From positions 124,001 through 188,000 of the forward strand of contig NZ_AUMS01000008.1 of assembly GCF_000430805.1 (NCBI RefSeq): a DNA stretch of 64,000 nt, in the 5' to 3' direction. The notes below the pieces were generated by a model. The model was not told the origin of the DNA and did not search any database. It saw only the letters and a list, made by a program, of their open reading frames with translations. Of the stretch, positions 47,121 through 56,173 are shown in pieces; the stretch's first letter is position 1; each line of letters begins with the position of its first letter. The position numbers were made by a program, and so were the translations under genes. The stretch is from Chitinilyticum aquatile DSM 21506. Its GTDB lineage: Bacteria > Pseudomonadota > Gammaproteobacteria > Burkholderiales > Chitinibacteraceae.

Positions 47121-47305
47121 TGAAACGGCTTGACCGTCCTGCCGGCCAAAATACGCCGCCGTCAATGCACTGTCATGACGAAATTGTACCGCTGCGGGTG
47201 AACGCTTATTCATGGGCAGTGTCTATCCAGCCACGTATAATCGCCCCTTTCGTAGTCGCCCTTTCGCAACCCTCCTTGCAGCCCCTCACCCCGAGTTGTT
47301 ATCCC

Positions 47306-48445
47306 ATGATGTCGCGTCGCCTGCTTGTTTCCGTTTCCCTCCTGTTTGCCGGCCTTGCCCAGGCCTTCACTCCGCCGCCACCCGATATTGCCGGCCGCGC
47401 CTGGCTGCTGATCGATGTGCAGAGCGGCCAGACCCTGACCGCCAAGGATGAAAACACCCGCATCGAACCGGCCTCGCTGACCAAGCTGATGACCGCCTAC
47501 GTGACCTTCAAGGCGATCAAGGAAGGCAAGCTCAAGCTTGATACGCAACTCACCGTGTCGGAAAAGGGCTGGAAAACCGAAGGCTCGCGGATGTTCCTCG
47601 ACCCCAAGGTGCCGGCCACGGTCGATGACCTGATCAAGGGCATGATCGTGCAGAGCGGCAACGACGCCTGCGTGACGCTGGCCGAAGCCATTGCCGGCAG
47701 CGAGGAAGTCTTCGCGCAGGTCATGAACAAGGAAGCCAAGCGTCTGGGCATGACCGGCTCGAACTTCGAAAACAGCACCGGCCTGCCGGGCGCGAACCAC
47801 TACATGACCGTGCGTGATCTGGAAATCATCGCGCAGGCCATCATCAAGGACTTCCCCGAGTTCTACCCGATCTACGCGATCAAGGAATTCAAGTACAACA
47901 ACATCAGCCAGCCCAACCGCAATCTGCTGCTGTACCGCGATCCGAATGTCGACGGCATGAAGACCGGGCACACGGAAGCCGCCGGCTACAATCTGGTCGC
48001 CTCGACGCACCGCGATGGCCGCCGCCTGGTTTCTGTCGTGGTTGGCACCGCCGGCCCGGAAATCCGCGCCACCGAGTCGGGCAAGCTGCTCAACTGGGGC
48101 ACGCAATTCTTCGACACCCCCAAGCTGTATTCTGCCAAGCAGGCCATCAGCAAGGCGCAGGTCTGGAAGGGGGCGGAAAACGAAGTGGCGGTCGGCTTCC
48201 TTGAAGACCGCTACATCACCGTACCCAAGGGTGACGCCAGCAAGATCAAGCTGGAACTGGTCACGCAGGAGCCGCTGATCGCCCCGCTGAAAGCCGGCCA
48301 GCAGGTCGGTACCGTGACGGTTTCGCTGGATGGCAAGCCACTGACCGAGCTGAAAGCCGTGGCGCTGAACGATGTCCCGGAAGCCGGCTTCTTCGGCCGC
48401 GCCTGGGATGCGATCAAGCTGTGGTTCAAATCGCTGTTCAGCTAA
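47306..48445 (+). CDS. dacA: D-alanyl-D-alanine carboxypeptidase (PBP5/6 type)
   Basis: 379 residues with signal peptide (MMSRRLLVSVSLLFAGLAQA). It trims the terminal D-Ala from peptidoglycan stem peptides in the periplasm. The three penicillin-binding motifs are present: SLTK (Ser57, Lys60), SGN (117-119) and KTG (219-221). After the catalytic domain comes the beta-rich C-terminal domain and an amphipathic membrane anchor (FFGRAWDAIKLWFKSLFS). The order dacA - (dat) - ybeD - lipB - lipA resembles E. coli. The symbol follows that synteny; dacC would be equally defensible. Confidence 0.94.
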   Translation: MMSRRLLVSVSLLFAGLAQAFTPPPPDIAGRAWLLIDVQSGQTLTAKDENTRIEPASLTKLMTAYVTFKAIKEGKLKLDTQLTVSEKGWKTEGSRMFLDPKVPATVDDLIKGMIVQSGNDACVTLAEAIAGSEEVFAQVMNKEAKRLGMTGSNFENSTGLPGANHYMTVRDLEIIAQAIIKDFPEFYPIYAIKEFKYNNISQPNRNLLLYRDPNVDGMKTGHTEAAGYNLVASTHRDGRRLVSVVVGTAGPEIRATESGKLLNWGTQFFDTPKLYSAKQAISKAQVWKGAENEVAVGFLEDRYITVPKGDASKIKLELVTQEPLIAPLKAGQQVGTVTVSLDGKPLTELKAVALNDVPEAGFFGRAWDAIKLWFKSLFS

Positions 48446-48450
48446 AGCAA

Positions 48451-48500
48451 AAGGTATACGGCTACAGCCATTTCATACGAACAGCCGCAGATCCATACCC
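48451..48500. repeat. Dispersed palindrome, copy 12
   Basis: AAGGTATACGGCTACAGCC, loop, ACAGCCGCAGATCCATACCC. Inner and outer parts recognisable but several mismatches. Five bp after the dacA stop codon. Confidence 0.7.
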
Positions 48501-48644
48501 GATACAGTAAGCACCAGGCCAGGCTTGGATATCCTGCATCGCCCCGACACCGGCTCCGCGCCGGTGTTGTCGCATGCGGCCGTGCCGGCGACAGGCGGCG
48601 TGCGGGAGGACTACACTGGAAACATGTCTTTCGGGAGGATTGCC

Positions 48645-49526
48645 ATGACGCTGCCTGCTTTCAACGCCTATCTGAACGGCCGCTATGCGCCGCTGGACAC
48701 GCTGACGATTTCGCCGATGGATCGCGGCTTCCTGTTCGGCGACGGCGTGTATGAAATGATTCCGGTCTACAACCGCCGCGCTTTCCGGCTCGACGAACAC
48801 CTTGACCGCCTCGATGCCAACCTTGCCGCCATCGGGCTTGCCAACCCGCACTCCCGCAAGGAGTGGCACAAGATCATTGCCGAACTGGTTGACGAAGAAG
48901 TGTTCGAAGACCAGCAGATCTATCTGCAGGTCACGCGCGGCCCGGCCTGGCCGCGCAACCACGCTTTCCCGGCGCAAGCAACGCCCAGCGTATTCCTGTT
49001 TGCCGACGAGTTGCCGGCACCCGCGCGCGAGCAGGTTGAAAATGGCGTTTCCGCCATCACCATTCCCGACCTGCGCTGGCAGCGCTGCAATATCAAGGCG
49101 ATTTCGCTGCTGGCCAATGTGCTCGCCAAGCAGGCCGCCGTCGAAGCCGGCGTGGCGGAAGCGATTTTAATTCGTGACGGGGGCTTGTCGGAAGGCGCTG
49201 CCAGCAACATATTCATCGTGAAAGACGGTATCCTGCGCGCGCCGCCGCCGTCGACCCAGATGCTGACCGGCATCACGTACGATGTGGTGATCGAGCTGGC
49301 GCAGGCCAACGGCATTGCCGTGCAACTGGAGGCTGTCAGCGAAACCGAGCTGCGCGCCGCCGACGAAGTGTGGCTGACGTCTTCCTCCAAGGAAGTGCTC
49401 GCCATCGTCGAACTGGACGGGCAGGCCATAGGCACTGGTCGACCCGGCCCGCTCTTTGCGCGCATGTTCCAGTATTATCAGGACTTCAAAACCGGCGTAA
49501 TGCGTGCCGGAAAGGATTTTGCATGA
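48645..49526 (+). CDS. dat: D-amino-acid aminotransferase (class IV PLP enzyme)
   Basis: 293 residues. Fold-type IV aminotransferase: AYLNGRYAPLDTLTISPMDRGFLFGDGVYEMIPVY opening, PLP-lysine Lys151 in RCNIKAISLLANVLAKQ, and EGAASNIFIVKDG. It interconverts D-Ala or D-Glu with 2-oxo acids. Typical D-amino-acid aminotransferases of this group match GDGVYE near residue 32; a branched-chain enzyme is less likely. GGGAGGA six bases before the ATG at 48645 decides against an earlier ATG at 48624. The stop overlaps the start of ybeD (ATGA), so the two are translationally coupled. It lies between dacA and ybeD, an insertion relative to E. coli. Confidence 0.9.
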   Translation: MTLPAFNAYLNGRYAPLDTLTISPMDRGFLFGDGVYEMIPVYNRRAFRLDEHLDRLDANLAAIGLANPHSRKEWHKIIAELVDEEVFEDQQIYLQVTRGPAWPRNHAFPAQATPSVFLFADELPAPAREQVENGVSAITIPDLRWQRCNIKAISLLANVLAKQAAVEAGVAEAILIRDGGLSEGAASNIFIVKDGILRAPPPSTQMLTGITYDVVIELAQANGIAVQLEAVSETELRAADEVWLTSSSKEVLAIVELDGQAIGTGRPGPLFARMFQYYQDFKTGVMRAGKDFA

Positions 49527-49822
49527 CCCAGACTACTCCGCCCGCTTCTGCGCGGCTCGAAGATCTGCTCGAATTTCCGGCGCTGATTCCGGCCAAGGCC
49601 GTCAGCCACAAGGGCGTGGCGAAGGAAGAATTCCACGCCGCGCTGCTGGAGCTCACCGTGGTACACGTGCCCGGTTTCCATGCCGAGCTGATTTCGATCC
49701 GCGAATCCAGCTCGGGCAACTATTTTTCTGCCACGCTGTCGGTCACCGTCGAGACAGCCGACCAGTTCCGTACGCTGGACGCCGCGCTGCGCGCGCATCC
49801 GCTGGTGAAGCTGGTGCTGTAA
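49523..49822 (+). CDS. ybeD: YbeD family protein (DUF493)
   Basis: 99 residues. LLEFPALIPAKAVSHKGVAKEEFHAALLELTVVH and SSSGNYFSATLSVTVETADQFRTLDAALRAHPLVKLVL match the YbeD/DUF493 family, small ferredoxin-like-fold proteins encoded next to lipB in many proteobacteria. Function not established; a regulatory role near lipoate synthesis has been proposed from context. Overlaps dat by four bases. Confidence 0.93.
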   Translation: MTQTTPPASARLEDLLEFPALIPAKAVSHKGVAKEEFHAALLELTVVHVPGFHAELISIRESSSGNYFSATLSVTVETADQFRTLDAALRAHPLVKLVL

Positions 49823-49836
49823 ATTTCAAACCAATC

Positions 49837-49923
49837 AACCACAGAGGCACAGAGACACAGAGAAACCCCATGATCGCGTTTCTGCCGTTCTCTGTGCCTC
49901 TGTGCCTCTGTGCCTCTGTGGTT
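49837..49923. repeat. Large inverted repeat of CACAGAG units upstream of lipB
   Basis: Left arm AACCACAGAGGCACAGAG.. (49837-49864) and right arm ending ..GCCTCTGTGGTT (49888-49923), built from tandem ~8-base units; the right arm has one extra unit. Loop of 23 bases. It ends 7 bp before the lipB ATG. Repeats of this CACAGAG composition occur in unrelated bacteria (recalled). Confidence 0.85.
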
Positions 49924-49930
49924 CCTTTTG

Positions 49931-50572
49931 ATGAATCCATTAATCAAACACCTCGGCCTCGTCGAATACCCTGCCACCCTTGCCGCCATGACCGAATTCA
50001 CCATGAGCCGGCAAGCAGATACCCCCGATGAAATCTGGACCCTGGAACATCCGCCGGTATTCACGCAGGGCCAGGCGGGCCGGCCTGAGCACATCCTGAT
50101 ACCCAGCGACATTCCAGTGGTGCAGATCGACCGCGGCGGGCAGGTGACCTATCACGGCCCGGGCCAGCTGGTGGTCTATACCTTGCTCGACCTCAAGCGC
50201 CTGGGCCTGGGCGTGCGCGAATACGTGCGCATGCTGGAAAATGCGGTGATCGCCCTGCTGGCCGACTACGGCATCACCGCCTATGGCAAGGTCGATGCGC
50301 CCGGCGTGTACGTGCAGATGGCCCGCGATGAAGGACTGACGGAAGAAGCCAAGATCGCCTCGCTGGGCCTGCGCATCCGCAATGGCCGCTGCTATCACGG
50401 GCTGGCGCTCAATGTCGACCTCGACCTCACGCCGTTCCACTACATCAACCCCTGCGGCTACCAGGGACTGGCCGTCACCCAGATGGCGGATTTCGGAATC
50501 CAAGAGACACCGGCGTCGTTAGCCGCTAAAATGGCCGACAAAATTACTCAACAAATCAGCAGGCAAGGCTGA
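49931..50572 (+). CDS. lipB: Octanoyl-[acyl carrier protein]:protein octanoyltransferase LipB
   Basis: 213 residues. It moves octanoate from ACP to lipoyl domains. Motifs: [72 protein letters not shown] with the catalytic Lys, and [15 protein letters not shown] with the catalytic Cys. The ATG at 49931 has no Shine-Dalgarno: the right arm of the inverted repeat and CCTTTTG precede it. A TTG seven codons earlier lies inside the repeat. lipA follows 29 bp later. Confidence 0.96.
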   Translation: MNPLIKHLGLVEYPATLAAMTEFTMSRQADTPDEIWTLEHPPVFTQGQAGRPEHILIPSDIPVVQIDRGGQVTYHGPGQLVVYTLLDLKRLGLGVREYVRMLENAVIALLADYGITAYGKVDAPGVYVQMARDEGLTEEAKIASLGLRIRNGRCYHGLALNVDLDLTPFHYINPCGYQGLAVTQMADFGIQETPASLAAKMADKITQQISRQG

Positions 50573-50601
50573 CCCGGCCTTCGTTCTACCGGATTCCCAT
50601 C

Positions 50602-51576
50602 ATGAGCAACGACAGCAAAACCCCCTCGAATGCCGCCGGCGTCAAGCACAAGGGCGAAGCCAAGACCGCGCGTATCCCGATCAAGATCGTGCCGCTGGAA
50701 GAAAAGCTGAAAAAGCCGGACTGGATCCGCGTGCAGGCGCCGACTTCCGGCAGCCGCTTCTACGAGATCAAGGACATTTTGCGCTCCCAGAAGCTGCACA
50801 CCGTGTGCGAGGAAGCCACCTGCCCGAACATCGGCGAATGCTTCGGCAAGGGCACGGCAACCTTCATGATCATGGGCGACATCTGCACGCGCCGCTGCCC
50901 CTTCTGCGACGTCGGTCACGGCCGCCCCAATCCGCTCGACCCGCAGGAGCCGCAGAATCTGGGCGAAACGGTCGCTGCGCTCAAGCTCAATTACGTCGTG
51001 GTTACCTCCGTTGATCGCGACGACCTGCGTGACGGCGGCGCCCAGCACTTTGTCGAGTGCATCTCGAAAATCCGCGAGCTGTCACCGAAAACCCAGATCG
51101 AAGTGCTGGTGCCGGACTTCCGTGGCCGTCTGGAAATCGCACTGGAGCTGTTCGGCAATGCACTGCCCGACGTGATGAACCACAATCTGGAAACCGCGCC
51201 GCGCCTGTACCTGCAGGCCCGCCCGGGTTCCGATTACCTTCATTCGCTGAAGCTCTTGAAAGACTTCAAGGCCATGTACCCGCACGTGAAGACCAAGTCC
51301 GGCATCATGGTGGGCCTGGGCGAAACCGACGAGGAAGTGCTTCAGGTCATGCGCGATATGCGCGAGCATGATATCGACATGCTCACCATCGGCCAGTACC
51401 TGCAGCCGTCCAACGGCCACCTGCCAGTGCTGCGCTACGTGCACCCGGACAAATTCAAGGAATGGGAAACCCAGGCCTATGAAATGGGATTCCTGCACGC
51501 GGCCGTGGGCGCGATGGTGCGCTCGTCGTATTTCGCCGACCAGCAGGCGCACGGCGCCGGCGTTACGGCCGAATAA
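50602..51576 (+). CDS. lipA: Lipoyl synthase LipA
   Basis: 324 residues. Radical SAM enzyme that inserts two sulfurs into octanoyl chains. The auxiliary-cluster motif [14 protein letters not shown] (CX4CX5C) and the radical SAM motif CTRRCPFC (CX3CX2C) are both intact; RSSY near the C-terminus supplies the conserved Ser ligand. Ends with a clear terminator. Operon ybeD-lipB-lipA. Confidence 0.98.
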   Translation: MSNDSKTPSNAAGVKHKGEAKTARIPIKIVPLEEKLKKPDWIRVQAPTSGSRFYEIKDILRSQKLHTVCEEATCPNIGECFGKGTATFMIMGDICTRRCPFCDVGHGRPNPLDPQEPQNLGETVAALKLNYVVVTSVDRDDLRDGGAQHFVECISKIRELSPKTQIEVLVPDFRGRLEIALELFGNALPDVMNHNLETAPRLYLQARPGSDYLHSLKLLKDFKAMYPHVKTKSGIMVGLGETDEEVLQVMRDMREHDIDMLTIGQYLQPSNGHLPVLRYVHPDKFKEWETQAYEMGFLHAAVGAMVRSSYFADQQAHGAGVTAE

Positions 51577-51583
51577 GGGGTAC

Positions 51584-51610
51584 AAGGGGCGGCAACGCCC
51601 CTTTCTTTTT
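51584..51610 (+). terminator. Rho-independent terminator after lipA
   Basis: AAGGGGCG / CGCCCCTT with a GCAA tetraloop, followed by TCTTTTT. Seven bp after the lipA stop. Confidence 0.87.
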
Positions 51611-51614
51611 GGCC

Positions 51615-52460
51615 ATGCCCCGCAGACCGGCACCACCCCAGCACTTCTGGCGCGACCCCGCCCTGCCCTTTGCCGAAAGCCGCCGGGCCCAACAGAGCCG
51701 CGCATGCTACCGGCCGCATTCGCATCCAGCGCTTTCCATCGGCACAGTGGATGCCGGCAGCAGCCGCCTGCAGCTACCCGGGCAGCCCGCGCAACCCCTG
51801 GCAGCCGGTGATGTGGTCGTCATCCCCGCGCACTGGGTGCACTCCTGCAATCCCGCTCCAGGCTGTGCATGGAGCTACCAGATGCTGTACCTGGACGAAG
51901 CCTGGTTAATCCAGCTTTTTGCCGAAGCAGATCAGCCGGCAGGTCCGCAACAGCTCGTGCCAGCCAGATCGCTCTGGCAAAATGATCCGCTGCTCTATCG
52001 TGCCTTCTGCGAACTCAATGCCCTGCTGTTCAGCCCGGCCCCCACAGAGCTGAAAGAAGCACAGCTGATCGACTTCGCCGGACTGGTCATCCGGGGACTG
52101 CTGCCCGCCACGCAGCAGCAGCCAGACTGGGTTTCACGGCTACAGCAACAGCTGCGGGCCCATCCAGCCGAGCCCTGGCCGCTAGCCGAACTGGCCGGCC
52201 TTGCCGGGGTCAGCCGCTATCATCTGGTGCGCACCTTCAAGAGCTGGACAGGGCTGACACCCCACGCCTACCTGCTCGATTGCCGCATCAATGCCGCACG
52301 ACAGCGCCTGCCGGACTGCAGCTCGCTGGCACAACTTGCCAGTGAGCTGGGCTTTGCCGACCAGAGCCATTTCGTCCACGCCTTCAAGCAGCGGGTTTCG
52401 GTGACCCCGGGTGAGTACCAGCGACTGCAGAGCTGCGCAATTTCCTGCAATACCCTCTGA
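51615..52460 (+). CDS. AraC-family transcriptional regulator
   Basis: 281 residues. N-terminal cupin-like sensor (YRPHSHPALSIGTVDAGS ... GDVVVIPAHWVHSCNP), linker, and two C-terminal helix-turn-helix motifs (PLAELAGLAGVSRYHLVRTFKSWTGLTPHAYLLDCRINAARQ and LAQLASELGFADQSHFVHAFKQRVSVTPGEYQRL). It probably controls the LysE-type exporter gene 44 bp downstream. The ATG at 51615 lies right behind the lipA terminator, leaving almost no leader; the TTG two codons earlier is inside the T-run. Effector unknown. Confidence 0.9.
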   Translation: MPRRPAPPQHFWRDPALPFAESRRAQQSRACYRPHSHPALSIGTVDAGSSRLQLPGQPAQPLAAGDVVVIPAHWVHSCNPAPGCAWSYQMLYLDEAWLIQLFAEADQPAGPQQLVPARSLWQNDPLLYRAFCELNALLFSPAPTELKEAQLIDFAGLVIRGLLPATQQQPDWVSRLQQQLRAHPAEPWPLAELAGLAGVSRYHLVRTFKSWTGLTPHAYLLDCRINAARQRLPDCSSLAQLASELGFADQSHFVHAFKQRVSVTPGEYQRLQSCAISCNTL

Positions 52461-52504
52461 CTACACCTCGCGATACTGCGGCTTTCACATCCGAGGAAGC
52501 CAAC

Positions 52505-53128
52505 ATGAGCTGGCAACACTTTCTGGCCATTGCCAGTGCGCATTTCCTGGCACTCCTGAGCCCCGGACCCGATTTTTTCCTGCTGGTACAACAATCGCTC
52601 AGCAAGGGACGGACCGCCGGAATACGCCTGGCCGCCGGCATCGCCATGGCAAATCTGGTCTTCATCATCCTGGCTGTCGCGGGCATCGCGCTGATCCGTG
52701 AGGATGGCATCCTGTATGCCTTGCTGTACTGGGGGGGCTGCACCTATCTGGCCTGGCTGGGCTGGCAATTCTGGCGGGCAAGACATGCCTGCCTGACGCT
52801 GGGCGAGGCCGGAAACGCACCGGAGCAGACGAGCCCGAGCTTTCGCACCGGTTTGCTGAGCGGCCTGCTCAATCCGAAAAATGCCCTCTTCTACCTCGCG
52901 CTCTTTACCCTGCTGGTACCTGCAGGCACCTCGCTACTGGCACGCGGCGCCACCGGACTGTGGATGTTTGCACTGGTGTTCGGCTGGGATTGCCTGATCG
53001 TCAGGCTGCTCACCAGCGGCGGTCTGCCCCAGCGCTTCAGCCAGCGACTGGGCTGGCTTCACCTGAGCAGTGCATTGCTGTTATGGGGCGTCGTTGGCAC
53101 GATGTGCTGGCACGCGCTTTATCCATGA
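52505..53128 (+). CDS. LysE-family exporter
   Basis: 207 residues, six hydrophobic segments. LysE signature LLSPGPDFFLLVQQSLSKGRTAGIRLAAGIAMANLVFI, and TGLLSGLLNPKNALFYLALFTLLVP in the middle. Paired with the AraC regulator upstream, a common pattern for amino-acid efflux. Its 3' end overlaps by 10 bp the convergent gene at 53119-53703. Confidence 0.92.
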   Translation: MSWQHFLAIASAHFLALLSPGPDFFLLVQQSLSKGRTAGIRLAAGIAMANLVFIILAVAGIALIREDGILYALLYWGGCTYLAWLGWQFWRARHACLTLGEAGNAPEQTSPSFRTGLLSGLLNPKNALFYLALFTLLVPAGTSLLARGATGLWMFALVFGWDCLIVRLLTSGGLPQRFSQRLGWLHLSSALLLWGVVGTMCWHALYP

Positions 53129-53703
53129 GCCAGTTGCTCACGGATCAGCCGATGCAACGCTGCCCGCCACTCGCGGCCACGCGGGTCATCTTTCAGACTG
53201 GCCATCACCCGCCCGGCATCAGCCGGCTTGCTGGCACCACAAGCCGCAATGGCGGCCTTGGCGACGGCCGGCAGATCAGTCTCCCGCCAAGGCAGGATCA
53301 GCCGGGTTTCCAGCACGAAATCCGTCTCGGCGTAGTCAAGGGAACAGGGCTCGGGAGCAATGCAGCCAGTCACCTTGAGTGGCAATTCACCGGCCTCCTC
53401 GGCACCAAAGGCCAGTTGCAACACATCCACCGTATGATGCCGGGTGCGCAGGTAAACCGAGCCGTCGATAAACCCCTCCTCCGGATTGAGCGGGAACTCG
53501 AATGTCCGCCCGGCCAATTCGAACAACTCGTCAACCGGCAAGTCGATCTGGTCCAGCCGCAACGGACTATCGACCTCTTCGCCGTCGAGCTCGTAGGGAG
53601 CCAGCTCAATCGTCAGCGATGCCCGCCCGCAGGGCCCGCAGAATAACTCGCCGAGTGCACGCAAGGGCTGCCAGCGTTCCACCGGAAACGGTTTCGCGCT
53701 CAT
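53119..53703 (-). CDS. Unknown protein, last gene of a four-gene block
   Basis: 194 residues, soluble. Starts with a short segment containing CGPCGR (a CxxC knuckle), then a beta-rich region (SLTIELAPYELDGEEVDSPLRLDQIDLPVDELFEL, FIDGSVYLRTRHHTVDVLQLAF). The last 45 residues, AAIAACGASKPADAGRVMASLKDDP, resemble in pattern the C-terminus of YqeY/GatB proteins, but this is only a visual similarity. The start overlaps the stop of the upstream gene (ATGA), so the two are coupled. Not recognised. Confidence 0.65.
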   Translation of the reverse strand: MSAKPFPVERWQPLRALGELFCGPCGRASLTIELAPYELDGEEVDSPLRLDQIDLPVDELFELAGRTFEFPLNPEEGFIDGSVYLRTRHHTVDVLQLAFGAEEAGELPLKVTGCIAPEPCSLDYAETDFVLETRLILPWRETDLPAVAKAAIAACGASKPADAGRVMASLKDDPRGREWRAALHRLIREQLAHG

Positions 53704-55361
53704 GCGGCAACTCCGGCACGCCCGAAAAAGGCGTAACGCACCTGCTCCAGCTCGTAGTCTTCCAGTTCACGGCGCGCAAGCTCGGCTTCAAGCCGCTCAC
53801 GATCGCCCGGCTGCAGATACTGCGCTAGCTGCTCCGGCAGATCGCTGATGTAGCAGGCTGTCAGCGCCACATCCACCAGCATCGGCAGCGTCGCCTCGGC
53901 CAGTCCGTAGCGGCGCACCAGCGCCAGCAGGAACGGTGTCGTCGCCGGCTGATGGCCGCCATCAACCAGCGCGCAATAGCGGGCCAGCAGTCTGGCGGCA
54001 GCCGGCGATGCCAGCGCCAGCCCGAATACCGCGTAGCTCGACGGCATCAATTCCTGCCCGCCGGGCTCGCCATCGGTGTACCAGGCATATTCGAACATGG
54101 CCGTGCGGGCGTAGCGGTCAAGCAAGGGGTGCAGCTCGGCAAAGCGCAGCGCATCGGCAAAGAAATGGTGCGTGCCGCTCTCGGCCAGCCCGGCAACCGG
54201 CAGCAAGCTGCGGGCACGACTGGTGTAGACCAGTTGATAATTGCGCGGGAAGCCGCCCTCAATGATTGCAAGCAGTTGCTGCAACGCGCCAGCGAAGCCC
54301 TCGGGGTTGTCGTCATACAGCTCGATGGCAATCTCTGCGCGGATGTCATTGGCGCAGACGGTACCCCAGCCAGCCTCCAGCCGCTGCAGGTGCGGCGGCA
54401 AACCGCCAGAGCCCTGCTGCAGCAACTGCGCGGCCGCCGCGATGCCGAGCTGGGCGAGCAGTTGCAAATAGAGCTGCAGCTGCTCGCGGTCGTAGGCATC
54501 CGCTTTCTTGAGCAGGCGCTCGAACAGCAGCATCGCGCACGCGGCCTCCTGCCCCGGCACCGTCACGCTGTCCTCCCGGCGCTGATAATTGCGCAGCTCG
54601 CGCCCCATGCCCGTCACCGCAAACCAGTGCCCCAGCCAGCGCCGCAACCAGGTTTTGGCGGCGGAATTGAAGCTGCTCTGCCAGCGTTCCTCCCAGACTG
54701 GATCATCCCCCACCAGCAGATCCACAAAATACAGGCGTGAATGCAAAGCGGCGTAATCGATGGGCGCCAGCAGATCGTCGAACAGATTGCCGGCAAAGCA
54801 GCTCAGCGTGCGCAAGGGCTCGGGATCGTCCGCCAGATCGGTGCCAGCGAAGGCCTGCTGTTTTGCCAGCAGCGCCAATCGGGCAGCCTCGTCGATCAGC
54901 ATGCGTCGGCCGCTAAACTGTAACTGGCCACCCAGCTGGATATCCAGCCAGACGTAGAGCGAGAAATCAAAATGGTTAATCGCACTACGATCGGCATGCA
55001 AACGGCCAATCCGGCGCATCAACTCGGCAAAAAGCTCGCGCAGCCACGCCGCTTCGCCCTCCGGTGTACCGCTGCGCAGATTGGGGCCATCCGCCAGACG
55101 CTGCAGCAGGGCATCAGCCGGCTGCGGCGGATGCGGGTTGTCAAAACGCTTGAATTCGACTTCACAGCGTGCCCCCATCCCTCCGGCCGCCGCGCGATAG
55201 CGCAACTTCAGCATGCCCTCCCTGCCCACCTGCAACCGGCCCGGCGTCCATGGCGTGCTCCACTGCCGGTCTAGATAATTGAGCAGGCTGCTTTCGATGG
55301 CATCGGCGGTACGCTGCAGATCCGGCAGCGTGGCGGATGAGGTCTCACCCGATATACGCAT
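53700..55361 (-). CDS. Large unknown soluble protein
   Basis: 553 residues, no signal peptide or membrane helix, alpha-helical and Leu/Ala-rich throughout (for example LLFERLLKKADAYDREQLQLYLQLLAQLGIAAAAQLL). Segments such as FDFSLYVWLDIQLGG and FEYAWYTDGEPGGQELMPSSYAVFGLALASP look conserved but I cannot assign a family; DUF6138 is a guess. Its ATG (55361) lies three bases from a repeat copy, with no clear Shine-Dalgarno. Coupled by overlap to the next gene. The block may be a small accessory operon. Confidence 0.65.
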   Translation of the reverse strand: MRISGETSSATLPDLQRTADAIESSLLNYLDRQWSTPWTPGRLQVGREGMLKLRYRAAAGGMGARCEVEFKRFDNPHPPQPADALLQRLADGPNLRSGTPEGEAAWLRELFAELMRRIGRLHADRSAINHFDFSLYVWLDIQLGGQLQFSGRRMLIDEAARLALLAKQQAFAGTDLADDPEPLRTLSCFAGNLFDDLLAPIDYAALHSRLYFVDLLVGDDPVWEERWQSSFNSAAKTWLRRWLGHWFAVTGMGRELRNYQRREDSVTVPGQEAACAMLLFERLLKKADAYDREQLQLYLQLLAQLGIAAAAQLLQQGSGGLPPHLQRLEAGWGTVCANDIRAEIAIELYDDNPEGFAGALQQLLAIIEGGFPRNYQLVYTSRARSLLPVAGLAESGTHHFFADALRFAELHPLLDRYARTAMFEYAWYTDGEPGGQELMPSSYAVFGLALASPAAARLLARYCALVDGGHQPATTPFLLALVRRYGLAEATLPMLVDVALTACYISDLPEQLAQYLQPGDRERLEAELARRELEDYELEQVRYAFFGRAGVAA

Positions 55362-55364
55362 TAA

Positions 55365-55412
55365 TGTATTAATCCATAACCCTTGATTTTAAATGGATTC
55401 AACCATATACCC
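55365..55412. repeat. Dispersed palindrome, copy 13
   Basis: TGTATTAATCCATAACCCTT, loop, AAATGGATTCAACCATATACCC. The right arm is close to the family, the left drifted. It fills the 54-bp gap between two unknown genes: 3 bp from each. Confidence 0.7.
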
Positions 55413-55415
55413 ACA

Positions 55416-56141
55416 TCAAAATGCAGCAACGCGGAGTTGCGAATCCAGCCCTGCAATCAGGTCACGCTCGTTGAAGCGGATCGTCAGCGGCTCGCCACTG
55501 CGCAGCGTGATGGTGTAATCGTCCCGATCCGGTACAGCCGGGTAGCCCAGCTGGCGGAAGAAATGCTGCAGCATTGCGCGATGATTGATCTCGTATTCAC
55601 TGATCACGCGGTTGATCGCGCCGATGAGCTGCATGGCGCCCTCATCCTGCGCGTCCAGCGGCGGCGCATCCTGCACCAGCAGATACGCCGCGCCATTGTC
55701 GTAGCCGCCGCGATAAAAACCGCCACGCTCAAGCACGCCGCACGCGATCAGTGCCAGCCGGTAACCGTCAACATGCTCATCCACATCGACCTGACCCTGT
55801 GCCAGCTCGGCAATGTTCTGATCTTCACCCAGCTGGCGCAGCGCCAGCGCATCGCTCATCGATTCGTCAGGCAAGCCCAGCTGCGTATTCGCCCAGCTCC
55901 ACAGCCAGGTCTGGCTCAGCAGTGATTCGGTTCCCAGCAGCTGCACCGGCACCGTATAGCCGTTGTCGAATGACAGCGTGCCGGCATCAAGATCGGCATT
56001 CCAGCGATCCCCCTCGCCAATGTGCCGCGCAAAGGCCTGCTGCTTGAGCATCCCCATCGCGGCATGCTCCTCGAACAAACTGGCAAAGCTTGGCGTCGCC
56101 GGGATGGATTCGCCGCCAAACAGCGAAGAAAACAGGCCCAT
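55416..56141 (-). CDS. Unknown protein, paralogue of the next gene (DUF6882-like)
   Basis: 241 residues, soluble. FASLFEEHAAMGMLKQQAFARHIGEGDRWNADLDAGTLSFDNGYTVPVQLLGTESLLSQTWLWSWANTQLGLP aligns along its length with the upstream gene, sharing the EHA.LGMLKQ and WLW.WAN motifs and the C-terminal HHF-like block (RAMLQHFFRQLG). I believe the family is DUF6882, from memory. Function unknown; similar proteins are often found beside toxin-immunity genes, which is context knowledge only. Confidence 0.72.
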   Translation of the reverse strand: MGLFSSLFGGESIPATPSFASLFEEHAAMGMLKQQAFARHIGEGDRWNADLDAGTLSFDNGYTVPVQLLGTESLLSQTWLWSWANTQLGLPDESMSDALALRQLGEDQNIAELAQGQVDVDEHVDGYRLALIACGVLERGGFYRGGYDNGAAYLLVQDAPPLDAQDEGAMQLIGAINRVISEYEINHRAMLQHFFRQLGYPAVPDRDDYTITLRSGEPLTIRFNERDLIAGLDSQLRVAAF

Positions 56142-56173
56142 CGTTTACTCCTGAAATGAAACATGCGGATTGA

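Noticed and set aside
49837-49923. CACAGAG repeat as a CRISPR array
   Set aside because: Units are about 8 bases, without spacers, and arranged as one inverted repeat; no cas genes.
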